Below, piece by piece: positions 11,738 through 23,645 of a stretch of 64,000 bases of DNA; the stretch's first letter is position 1; every line of letters begins with the position of its first letter. The notes under the pieces are model-generated. The model was not told the DNA's origin and made no database searches. It was given only the letters and a program-made list of their open reading frames with translations. A program made the position numbers and the translations under genes. The DNA comes from Drechslerella dactyloides (lineage: Eukaryota; Ascomycota; Orbiliomycetes; Orbiliales; Orbiliaceae), in contig JAGTWJ010000007.1 in NCBI GenBank assembly GCA_020064725.1, positions 992,001 through 1,056,000 on the forward strand. Direction: 5' to 3'.

Positions 11738-13409
11738 GACGTCGACTCTCGGTGCAATTAACGCAATGATTAAATAGTATCGGGGAAGTGATATCCACGC
11801 GAATCGTAGACGTCGCAGATCGTAATCGACAGAACAAGACTCTGTCAAGCCATGCATAACCACTGTGTGGAGCCGAACAAATTTATAAAGAATTTGGCAT
11901 GATGTTTTAAAAATTTAATCACGTAACAGTTTTGTAAGCTTGGAAATTCTCGAGACCTCAATATCCCAACACAGGCCGCCGGATCACCCGGGTGATAATG
12001 AAATCCGAACAACCTAAGGCTGTTTGGTAATTTGATAATCGTTTCCTTTAGCTCTGGAAGGCTCGATGTGTCCATGTGTCTTTAAATTATCAATACCTTC
12101 GGCGAGTAGCAAATCAAAGTAGCCAGCTTCTGGTGATATTTTATGTTCGACTTGTTTTATAAGCTGGACTGCCTATCCCAGAGCTGGCGAGATGCAACAG
12201 CCTGTTCCCGAAAAACCAAGAAAAATTGCTCAACCATGGATGTAAGCATTGATAACAGGCTTCTGTAATCCCACGCGAAACCATTCTAGGATGGCCGCCC
12301 GTGGGCGGATACCTCGAGACCTGGCGAGTATTGAGCCCAATCCCCAGGTGATATCTGGGTGCACCAGCTTTAATATTGCATGGTATAACAATGCACGAAC
12401 TTAAGCTTACGCAAGGGCTAGTAAGTCCTGCAGTCTAAATAACTACTAAGTATATCTAGACTGGACTTAAAGCTTGCTCGCGAAAAGATTTTACTCGTTT
12501 CGGCGGTGCCTGCATCTTTTCTCATGAAGCATGCAGGCTAAATTACAGACTCTTCGAGTTTGCTGATGCATCGATCGATGTCGACAATATATATGGTAAA
12601 TATAGACCACAAGAGAGTCTTTGCGCAATTTCACGCTGGATCGCCTGGTCTATATATAACGGTAGCTTGACACCGGCCCCCACCTAGGCCAGTGCAGCAC
12701 AAACTTATAGCCGCTATGCTAGGTGTATGTCATGTGCAGACAACCAGTGCAGTGAAGACATTTCTCAACAATGGAAAGACCAGTGAACTGAAAATGATAG
12801 AAATCTAGAATCCAGCATACGTATAGCACACAGTCCCTGCAAATGCAATGTGGTGACAGACACAGAAACAAATAAGTCGTGTCCCTGGCCAGCTGCGAGA
12901 GAGTATATCGCGTATGGTCCTGCACCCCTGTGCAGGTGCACTTGACAACCCTTCAGATTCAAAATTCAAACCCCACACATTCAAAGAGCCTGAAAACCAT
13001 AAGAAATTGCATCGATCCGCATATAAAACAATCCCACCCATAGCTAATCGGCCCAGTCCCCACGGTCAAACAAATCAAAACACAAAAAACGAAAACGCTT
13101 GACAAGAGGAGAATGAAAATAAGGTCATGAAACAAGCTGAATACAGGTGTCAACATCAGTCACCTCTATCAGCTCTCGTACATCATATCTGTCCGTCTGC
13201 CCGCTCACCCACATTTAACAATCAGTTAGTAAGAGACGCCCGAGGAAAGGAATTGTGAGCAAGATGCCGCGTTTTTCCCAGATGCGCCAAATGCCAGACG
13301 TAGACAGATACCAAACGCACTCGTTGTAGTATGTATGGGTTTGATATATAGTTCCGCATGCCTGCATGACATCGAAACAAAAGAAGCGACTCAATCCACG
13401 TACGCGCGC
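11738..13409. other. intergenic, no gene seen
   Basis: About 1.7 kb between the upstream region of the synthase and the 3' end of the RING gene. Only short frames of under 80 codons on both strands, overlapping one another between 12719 and 13156. The last few hundred bases before 13410 probably include the 3' UTR of the RING gene. Confidence 0.5.
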
Positions 13410-15362
13410 TCAGTCTCTCCGCCTCTCATCCTCGTCATGGATCAGCGGCGTCGTCTCACCAACTTCCCTGTTGTCACCTCTACTTCCAACGCCGATTGTC
13501 GCCATTAAGACCCTCCACGAAAAGCTGATTCCTCTCTCACCTCTGCCTTCAGCTCCTCCAACAGGTCTGTCATCACTAAGGCCGACGCTGTCTACGGGGC
13601 CTGAGCTCTCCTCATCCCCGCCAGCGACTGCGTACCCGTTGCCCCCGCCGAGTGCCTTGACGACGTCGCACTTGCAAACCGGACAGGTCCGCCGGCGTGT
13701 TGTCAACCAGGGTGTAATACAATTCACATGGAACTCATGCCCACACGGTAACCGCATGACCTGGCTGACACCCTCAACGTACTCTTCCAGACAGACGACG
13801 CATTCGGGTGACGGCGGAAAGTACTTGAAGCCAGGAAGAATGCGCATGTTGCGGCGCGATGACGACGATTTAGAAGTTTGTTTATTCTGGGTAGGAGCCG
13901 GCGGGGCGGAGACGACGCGAGAGAGCGGGGAAAAGTGAGAGCTGGATGATGACGGTTGATTGATATCAGGGAACGATGAGGCTACCTGGGCGTCCGGTGT
14001 CGATTTCTCGCTGTGCAGGCGGGGTGTGTCAGGCGAGCAAGGGATATTCTTAGGGGCAGATGGTGAAGGAGGATCCGAGGGAGGTTGGTAAGTATGGACG
14101 GGAAGCTGGTCGACAATGCTCTTCGGCGCACGCCACCTTCGCCGTCTATAACGAGATCGAAGCAGTAACATGGTATAAACCACGGTAAGAGTGATGACAG
14201 GGCTGACTACCAAGACGAGCAACGTGTCGACGAATGGAGAACTACTCAGGCGCGTTGGCGTCAGCGTGATCCAGAGTCCATGGCTCATGTCGGGCCTGCC
14301 ATTCCCAGGTTTCGTTCCGGGCTGATCATCGGATTGTCCGAGCCAGCCGAACCCTTCCAATGCCACGGAGCCGTCGGTAACGCTATTACCCTGCTCGTCG
14401 TGGGGTCCTCGGGGGTTGTTTCCGGCCTTTTCGGTATATCTAGCTGGTGCGTCGTTTCCGTAGACGTAATCAAGGTCATCGGTGGCGGTTCCGTCTATGC
14501 TTGACTCCTTCGCATCGAGCGAGTAGGGCGAGCGCTCTCGCGGGGTTACCGCGTCCTTTGACTTCGAAAACCGGCTAAAGTACGATGCAAAGCCGCCTTT
14601 CTCCGGCGCGGCTGATATCGATGGCGAATAGACCGGTTTCTGATACGACGGCGAGGTTCGGCTCGGGGACTTGGAGTGCTTGGGCAGCAGAGATGTTAGG
14701 AGATGGGCCGTCGTGTAGGAGGTGAATATAGCTGGTATCGAGATGTTTGATGTATCGCCTATAGATCCGTGAGCTAAACGTCAAACTCCTCCGGAGCTTT
14801 CTGAGATTTACGTACCCTTTGCATACATAGTTAGGAGCGGACGGTGAGCCTCATTGTCGCCGACGATGACGGCCATGGCTCCCCGCCGCTGGCTCCACAG
14901 CACCTTGTCATAGAAGCCACATCCTCCTCTAGCAACCAGCACGATCTTACCATTGATCTCAGCGCTCTGCTGCATCGTTTCAATGTCCGCATGAACCTCT
15001 ACACTCTTAACGCCAATGTGGTCATCGGTCCTCTCATCAATCTCGGGTTCCCCTGTGCCCTCGCTGTCATCTCTCCACGTGAAACCATCCGGCAACGCAT
15101 CGTCACACCCCAGTTCCGACTCCGGTAGCACGAACAGCTCCCCAGTCATACCCTTCTTGGGTAATAGCGGGCCAAACGCAGCGGGCTTGGAAAGGAAGAA
15201 AGTTGAGTTATCCTCGGCCAGAGATATTATCGCCGATGTCGGGAAGAACGACGGGCTGGCGGATAGCGGGAAGTTAACGGATAGCGAAACGTAGAGGAGG
15301 ATCAAGAGGAGGACGGCGAGTGACACCAGTAGGAATAGCAGCTTGAGAAGTGGGAGCGGCAT
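13410..15362 (-). CDS. PA-TM-RING type E3 ubiquitin ligase
   Basis: Predicted membrane-bound ubiquitin ligase of the PA-TM-RING family (as in RNF13/GRAIL), which in known members acts on endosomal or vacuolar membranes. Exons 15362-14816 and 14758-13410 (intron 57 nt, donor GTACGT, acceptor TATAG); 631 residues. The ATG at 15362 is the first in frame after an upstream stop. The N-terminus is a signal peptide or anchor (LLKLLFLLVSLAVLLLILLY). A protease-associated domain follows at about 90-215, with the typical GKIVLVARGGCGFYDK and QRRGAMAVIVGDN. After a Ser/Pro-rich lumenal stretch, a second membrane segment lies at about 360-385 (LLVLVVSPVITLTVVYTMLL) followed by a basic stop-transfer RSRYRRRRWR. 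The RING-H2 finger is at about 500-545 (CVVCLEEY, CGHEFHVNC, CPVC). The order lumenal PA, membrane, cytosolic RING fits the family exactly. Target proteins cannot be read from sequence. Confidence 0.9.
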
Positions 15363-18300
15363 CCTTGGTGTCAGTTCGGGGAGATGTCCTCCACGTCTTG
15401 ATCTCTGTCTTCCAAATCGTCGTCGTCGTCGGTTTTATCGGCTGTCCGGAATCAGTGGCGACTTGCAATGATTAGGCCGTCCAGTAGGATCGATGCAGAA
15501 CTCGCCTCTCCTGTCGACCAACCAGAATACGAAGTTGGGTTAGCATTGGAATTCCAACTTGAACACAACAGGATGTAAAAGAACGCGATGGCAAACAAAA
15601 GCCAACTTGGCTCCCGGCCGACAGGACACAGAACACGCTTATCGCATGCTGAGGGTATTAAAGAGAGAAAAAGCATGAGAACGTGGTGTTTCGGCTCCCC
15701 GGAGAAGGATATCACCAGCCAAGCGAGTGTGGAAATGAAGCGAAATTGCGGCCGTTCTGGCCACGGAGAGACCAACCTATCATGGACCGATGAGCCACCT
15801 GGACAATCCCCACGTGGATTGCGCGAGATATCAGCGTGAGGGTGATGTGGCAGTGATGTTGCGAATGCGCGTGTCTTCAGCGATGCGTCGGCGTGCTGGC
15901 GGACGTCAAGGCAAGGCGTCGGACGAGCAGCGGAGAGGCGAGATGCTCGGGTTCGAGGCCGGTTGGTACAAGTATGTCAGGCACGCATCGACGTCGAAGC
16001 ACGATGCAAGAGCCGGCTATTATATCGATCGGATCCGCGGCGGGCCGACAGGGATTAGACGGACGCGGCCAGGGGTTCGAGATGATGATGGAGGGATATG
16101 AAAGAAGGGAGGAGGAGGGCGATGACGAAGCGAAGAACCAGACCGCTTGGAGTTTTTCTCCGGGGAAGGATAGTTGGCTGAGGCTGGTCGAGGAGCTGGC
16201 GCTGGTCGGCGGTGCCTTGCCTGTATGTTGAGCGGGGCACAACCGTTGCGGACGGAAACCCTGCAGTGGCGACGACAGCAACAGAAGCAGGTTACGTTAT
16301 CGCCTCTGCCCTCGTTTGAGTTCGACAATTTATTCTTTTAAACGGCGCGCTCGTGACACTCGCCGGCAGCCCAAGCTGGAACGAGATGCTGCATGCACGG
16401 CGCTACGGGCACAGGTGGGGCGTCACCGGAATGTAGCACAGGATGGCGGCCGGATGAGATGCGATCAGACGGGCCATCGACCGATACTAGTTATCGTTCT
16501 TAACCTACCAGCACCTCTCTGATCCCACGAATCAGATTCCTGGGAATCGAATTCACTCCAGCCGACCGACGTTGATAGTTTCAGAATATGATGGAGAGTG
16601 TACTCGACAGGTACAGGTCGGGGAGCGCAGCGCTCGGTACGTCTACTTTAAAAAGTATCACGCCAGCCAAGACCAGCCGAACTATCCGGCACATGCACTC
16701 CTCTCCAGGCAATGCCATGCAATCTGCGGAGAACGGCGGCCTGTACGGAGTACCAGCACTGCAGCGTCGATATGGCTCCCCAATTAGCCGTGCCAAGCGA
16801 AGTGGTCGTCTGTGCCCGCTGGATCCGGCAAGTCGCGCGAGCAAACATTTCGAAATTGGATGCGCACCTTCTTCGATTTCCTCCTATCCACGAGGCTCAT
16901 TTTAGCACGCTGACCAGTCAAAGCATGTCTTTTTTCAGCTCTTCGTCTCATCAGTTCTCCGTCGTCCGACGTGCGCAGCTGTCTGTCGCTGTGGCGCGCC
17001 GCCGGGAGCCGGGAAGATCGATCGCTATCCGAGCTGGTCGCCTGTCCGACCATCGAGGCGTCTCCAAACCTCACCAGGCAACCATGATGCGCTTGATGTT
17101 GTGTCGGCCTAGATATCCAAAATCAGAATGCCATCTCCATCCGAATGCATCGCGACTAGTTCAGGCCCCGCCATATGCATGCAGGAAACCCTAATTGTCT
17201 TGCTACCGTTATCGCCGCGACGCAGCACCAGCCATTCCAGGCCAGTATCGCAGCACTACTCCTGGGTCCCAGCCTGCAGCGGTAACTCGATATCTATGTA
17301 TAGGCCAAGCAAGTGCAAATGCGCAGTACTGAGTCTTTAGAAAATTACCCCCAGATAAGTTACACTCATGCATATCCCATAGCGAAATGACAGCCGCACC
17401 GTGCCAACACGGAGTGCTCACCAGCTCCTGGATCGAAAAGGCCAGTTTATCCATCTGCGCATAATACATGTTCATCGGAAACAGAGAGACCATCCAGCTA
17501 GTGTGACCGGTCTCGGACCCGGAGCAGCCATTGTTTCCAGGCTTTACCAGCCTCAATGATACCTACCCAGGCCAACCCAAATTCTCGCATCGTCAGTAAC
17601 CGCACAGCCCCCGAAAATATCCCAGGGAATACACGTTTTCCCTACTTCGGTATTCCATGCAGATACTATGTTTATTGGGCTTACTAATGTCGAGGCGCAT
17701 GAAATAGGGGCTGCTCGAACCAGGCATAGTTGCGTCAAAATCCCGTTCGCGGGGCTGGTCATCATTCTAACATTGCACCGCGGACTAATTGTCACGGGAT
17801 GACGTCTGGACCTTCTGGTGACAGCGAAGATTGGATAAGCTGTTGCTTAGCCCTGCACACTGAATGCCTTAGTGAAGATTAACTAATCCCTATAAAACCT
17901 TAGATTCCCTGAAGCTCAACTCTTGATCTTCGGCATAATAATATCTAAAATCTCTAGCCATCAAAACGATGCTTGATATCCTAATTATTTGGATGAACCC
18001 GTGGACATACGGATATATATCTCTCTAACTACACAATACTATCCTTGTATTATATCCTGGATCGGACTCTAACCCCAAGAATTATCGCCTTACGCACGTG
18101 GCTCGCGATCTGCAATTATCTGGACGGAACCAGCAAGTCAGCATATCCGACTGTGTTGGAATTTTATATGGTGATACGAAACTATGCGTTGCGCATCCAG
18201 TTGGGCGAGTCAAGCAAACACACCAGTTTTTGTGTAGCCTCAGCGCCTGGTCGGCCACTGCATGCAGTCTCGAGGCTAAATTTTGTGATGGCTGGAATCA

Positions 18301-21300
18301 TAAAATCCTGACATATCCAGGTCGCGATGGTATGATATATATATAATAAAAGCACCAACGGCGAGCTTCGACAGAACTCGCTTAGGTCGCCACTTTAACG
18401 GCCGAGTTTTAGAATGTTCCTCATTCTTCCATCACTTTCACTAACGGAGCTCAGAATTCTCTTTCACCACCAGTAGTCACGCCTCCCCGATGTTATGGCC
18501 GCCATTTAATATGCCTAAATACTCTCCACAAGGATTAAATATGTAATCTATGGAACGCTTCTTGCGCTTAATGCTTTTAGCCTAGAAGGTTAGAATGCTC
18601 CTGACGAGAGAGTATTTAAAGAACCTGATGCTGGGTAATTATATACCAGATCACAGATCCAACTGCAGGAATACCTCTAGGCTCCAAACTCTCAGCCAGC
18701 GCTAGGCGACCAATTTACCAACTGCGTCGACTGCGTGGGTAGTATGATAGGCTTCCATTGATAGATTCCTATATACAAACCTACAAATACTGACATCACC
18801 CCAATGATCTCCTGAAATTTCCTTAATAAACTCAACACGGAGATATAGGCACCTGGATGTGCGTAGACTATGGGTAATACTTAATATTTGCATAGGCAGA
18901 GAAGCCCGGTGACGGCGCTGCGGCTCGTTGCCTTGCAAGGCAAGGTCGCGGAGTTGCTCTACAGATATAAACATTGCTTCTACACGATACGTCCATGGCC
19001 CTATAGTACCACGGTATGACGACTACTGATATACCACGGTGAAATTATTGTCAATTGATCAAGCATTCAGAGTGAGTGCACATCTGGTCTCGTAAACCAG
19101 ATCCTCCCTTTACAGTGGGTTTGGCTTGCGAGACCATGCACAGCCCTACTATGACCGAATGCAGATCCTGTCAATGTGGAGAGGTGGCCGGCGCTTTTAT
19201 TAAGCAACCGCTCGAACCAGATCAATGCTGCAACATTGTGTAACCAACTTGCTCGGAAGATGCGCTCGGGCACATCCCGTCCCATGCCTTGAAGACCAGC
19301 GATGCAATGCTAAGTGGAATCAATTGTTCATAATCTCGATCGCGGGAAAATATTTTACCGCGGGGACCGTGCTACCTCAAAATTCACGTTTCCAATATAG
19401 TTGTGCATTTACTAGCCATCAACCGTGAGAAACCCCTCGGCTATCATAGGAAAGAACGAAACGATAGGGAGCGTGATACATAAGCGTAGTGGGACTTTCT
19501 CCATTAGTGCTCCACGTAAATTTTTGGTGGGTATAGAAGCCCTCTGGCCATCCTAGCTGTATGTCCGTCTCCGTTCCAGTCCAACATGTGAGGCCAAGGC
19601 TAATACAAGGCGAACTCCAGCCAACTGGCTCCAAGTGGTCTCGCGGGCCAGGCACGCACGAAGAGCTCCAAGTAGGCTACGGGCTTGCTACGCAGGATCG
19701 CATAAACTAAACACAGTTGGTCCAACGTCGTATTGGATGTATTAATAATCCCGAAGTTTGCCAATCGTCGTAGTTCATCGTTGGCTTGCAATCAGCAGCG
19801 GCAGTATTCCATTATTTTAATTCAACCGCGCTCAAGCATTTGTTGTGTCTGTGGCTTGCGTGTCTCTTAACCTAACGATGGCCGCGAGGACCCATAGCAC
19901 GCCTCGCCGCCAACTAAGTCAAGTACCCGATCAACTCTCGGTGCTCCCACAGGGTGTCGGACTAGTTCGGGTACCGTGATGGCATCTGGCGGACTCGGAA
20001 GGCAATAATTTTGAGCGTGACGCTCGGCTTCTTGAACCTCTACCAACCAGTCGCCGCTGATTGCCTGCCTGAATACGGAACCCTCCCTGGTCATTTTTAG
20101 TGCTACAGAAGAGCACAGGTGTACATGTAGTCTATGCAAAGCCGTTTGGCAATAACTGTGCAACACCAATACGCAATTGGCGTGGCACGGCACAGTGAAT
20201 GCAGGCAGCTGAATATTTCGCGTAATGATACTAGATAATATACGGCTATGCGGCCCTTACACAGGTTTGTGGAGCTCGAGGAGAGTTATGTATGAAGTCT
20301 AGGAACTTTCGAACCGCGCTTGGTTATAATAGCTAAAGATGTACTGTGATCTGACGAGGGCTTGGCGCAGCAAGATATAGGCGGGCCACGCTTGAGCTCG
20401 AGCATAGAGACGCAAGCATGCTGCACTTCGAAACATAGTCTGAACTCAAATATCGCAAACCCGCGACATCCTCATTGCTAAAGTCTGCCTGCCCGTGCGA
20501 GGCTTATGTCCACGCTGCACCGCCAAGCAAAGCAGGTAGTGTATTTTTGTGCTCCCACTCGTGGCATCACGATATTAAAGGCCCTGATTCATTTTGACGC
20601 TACCTGCATTTGATGAAACCGTTTTCTATCCCACTGGTGATAGCCATTGAATAGAATTCCCGACTATTGTAAGCTACGTAAGGCCTGACTTTCTCAGACT
20701 AGCGATATGTGGAGCACAGGCATCTTCGGTCACAGGAAGCTGTCCGTTCCCCATGCAGTTAGTCCGGCCGACTATTTATGCAACGTCGATCATGGCGTGT
20801 CTTCCTCGCGGCCTCGACGCCCTGTCGTCCGTGTGTTCGCACCCGCTTGTTAAAAGTCTTGGAACGGAATACACCCTGATCTGCAGAACAATACGCTCTG
20901 TAACTATTGGTGTAGTCAAGTCATGTTGTGATACCATGCATCGATCTCCACTTCCAGTCCTCAAGCACAGTTATCCGAAGCGAGGACCAGCCGTCCGTAC
21001 GTCCGAGACGAACAAGAATCAAGGTTGAAACTTTTGCGCGGCGTAGTTTGCTGCCACGAAAGTCGCAAAGAAGATAGGCCCGGCTGGACCGCAACGATAT
21101 CGGACGATTATATAACGTAACGTGGATTCTCTGATATGAATAGTCCCGGCCAAGTACGTACCCCGCATACGAAGTATTTCGGCCAAGTCACATGAATGAT
21201 TGGCCAGCCGGATCATGCACGCCCAAGCGAAAAAACGGAAAAATGCCAGGGATAAGGGACAGGACTTTGTGCTCATTCATATTTTATTTCAGCCAGGAGC

Positions 21301-22630
21301 TGTTCCGAAACGACTAGCATGCGCGAACAATCATGCATGCACAGTAGCAGCATTACCGGCCAGCCAGTCGGCCAGCAGCATTTCAAGGAACATTTGATAC
21401 TTCGGCGTAACGATTTTCCTTTGGGCGGACGCCGGTCGGGGTAGCTGGGCTGGGGCAAATTTTACAAAATTAAATTAACGGCTGCATGGTCGACCACGAC
21501 CAGCTAGGCTTGTGCCAATTTATTAATAATGTCAATGCCATGTCCCGAGCCTTGTGCAATACACCACTACGAATACCGCGCTGACTCGCAACTCGCGTAA
21601 TGTTTTGTTCTGGGCACCGTGCCTCATTTGACCGCGGCACCGACGCTTATAGTTCACGGACCAAAATTTTCGGCTCTATCAGTGGTGCCGAGGGAGGATG
21701 ATCCGGCACAGCGATGCGCTCTCTCCGAGCCTCGTGATCGGAAATGGCCACTCTGGCAGGGTATATTACAGATACATGACAGACATTGCATGGCTTCTGC
21801 AGATGGCAAAGGCACCGGGGTCTTCTAAACTGGTTCGCCAATGAGGAACTCCCCACAACCGTCGTCTAGCTGTATTGAGGACCCTCCACTTTTCGGTTGC
21901 CGTTCGCTGGGTCCATTTTTCCTGGAGACCCAGGGACGAGAGGTCCTGCAGGCAAGCACGCTAGCTTTCGCCTACCTGACATTAGCTCAGGATAACCAAT
22001 TTTCGATGCGGGGAACCTGAATTAATGGATGGGTGCTGCCATCCATTCCATACATGCATTCGCAAGAACACATGTATCCCAGTATTGATAGTGTATGGAA
22101 AGTTACTTGCCAGGAGTTATAGACTGCAACCTTTTTTACTTGTCGGACACGGCACAGGTTCTGTTCTGTACATATTTTGGGTGCATGCAAATGGCTGCCT
22201 GTGCACCCGATTCTGTTGCAAATTTGAACAGTCGGCCCCTCTCTGCCTGCGCCTGCCTGCCAGCGAGCGCACAGCTGTGCTGAAGGACCTTCAGGAGGTT
22301 GCCCGGCTCCTTTTTCAAACAAAGATCCTGTAGTGTGAACCCGATATAAGACACCCTGCGGCTGCAGCCCAGGCAGCGTTCTATAAAACCTATTTATCCA
22401 TTGGTCACTACCCCAAACACAAATGCTCAACTGACTGTCTCTTTGCTGTCTTCGCCAATCCGCAAGCCTCGAGACCCTGGCTCACTACCATCCACACTTA
22501 TCCTCGAATCACTTGCCTCGAAGCCACCATCCCTCGACATTCTCTTTGACAGGATATTCGCAAGCTAGCGCTTGATGCACGCACACACACGCATTTAGCA
22601 TACAAGCAACTAGCTGGAAATTTTTTATAT
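15363..22630. other. 7.3-kb gene-poor region
   Basis: No convincing gene. The first 900 bases are the upstream side of the RING gene. Elsewhere, frames of 60-160 codons occur on both strands (for example 16588-17194 plus and 16784-17074 minus) but conflict and have no recognisable domains, start context or splice logic. A TATAAAA element at about 22383-22389 may belong to the small gene that follows. No tRNA or transposase was recognised. Confidence 0.5.
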
Positions 22631-23089
22631 CAGAGGTCCGAACCCCAGACGACGCATAATCTCTTCTCCAGCTTTCCGCCGGCGCCCCACAAAAAGAAAC
22701 CCAGCGAAGAAAGCGACGGTGACTCGCGCACTGTCTCCACTCCAAACGGCCATCTGTTCGCTGGCACCCAGGCTTGGTGGTGCTTTTTTTCTTCTTTGGT
22801 CCAAGATATCGGCTCCAGTATGTACCTCTGTACCCCGTACCCCGTCCACCTGCTCGCTTGCTTTGTATCATTTCCATAGCCCTGCCTCAAAGCGAAGCGA
22901 TGAAGTATAACAGTCTCGAGCCTTCCCGCTTTCCACGTTTACCCTCCCTTCCCTTCCCTTCGCCTCTCTAAAAATTCTCCTACCCTATCGCATAACACAG
23001 GCGCACTCCTCTTAAGTCCGAACACATTCCTACTGCCAATATAAACTTAGCTTCACGATATATGCTTATTCCTCATTCACCTATAAAAA

Positions 23090-23645
23090 GTGTTCGACAA
23101 ACATCCAGACGACCGCGGGAACACCCTGATAAAGCGACTATTCGGCAAGTCGCGCAGATCCTTCTTCAGTTCATCCACCAACACAGAGAGCGGTCCCTCG
23201 AACTCGCACAACAGCTTCGATCGATCAAGTCGCGGTAGCTTCGCTGGCATGTCGGACCAAGAAAGGCGACGTGAATCTGTTCCGAGTCCTACGAATATTG
23301 GGAGGGTTACATCCACCAATATGAGTTCGTCAGAGAGCCAGAGAGTATGTATTATTGCTTAGCAGCAAGTTTGGCTTTTCCTCTACCTGGAAGATAATTC
23401 CTCGTGCGGATACTTCCTCCTGCCAAAGCGCGGATGACGTTGACCAATGTTTTAAACAATAGCAGGAAACATTCACGATGCCGCCGCCACAACCTATCCC
23501 TCCAAAAAGACCGCTTGGGGAGAAAATGTGCGTGTCTCGAGGCCCTTTTCGTGTTATGTGTGGTTTTTTTTTTTTTTTTTCTTCATGTACTGACTTCGAG
23601 ACTTGATCTAGTGTACGGTGGTTGAAATACGGCCCCGTCGACTGA
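23090..23645 (+). CDS. small basic Ser-rich protein, 5' end unresolved
   Basis: I do not recognise the family. Three exons share one frame: an exon open from 23090 to 23344, then 23466-23527 and 23612-23645, with donors GTATGT and GTGCGT and acceptors GCAG and CTAG. Phases agree (0 and 2). The short last exons spell PPPQPIPPKRPLGEK and RWLKYGPVD before the stop, which look like conserved motifs rather than chance. The first exon is basic and Ser/Arg-rich (IKRLFGKSRRSFFSSS, MSDQERRRESVPSPT). The first in-frame ATG is at 23249, giving a protein of about 64 residues; coding-like sequence runs upstream of it, so more exons probably exist (a candidate stretch is 22644-22790, reading KKKPSEESDGDSRTVSTPNG). 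The second intron contains an 18-base T run. Likely a phosphorylatable, disordered protein. Confidence 0.45.

Noticed and set aside
13366..13938. 190-codon plus-strand frame
   Set aside because: Antisense shadow of the RING domain exon.
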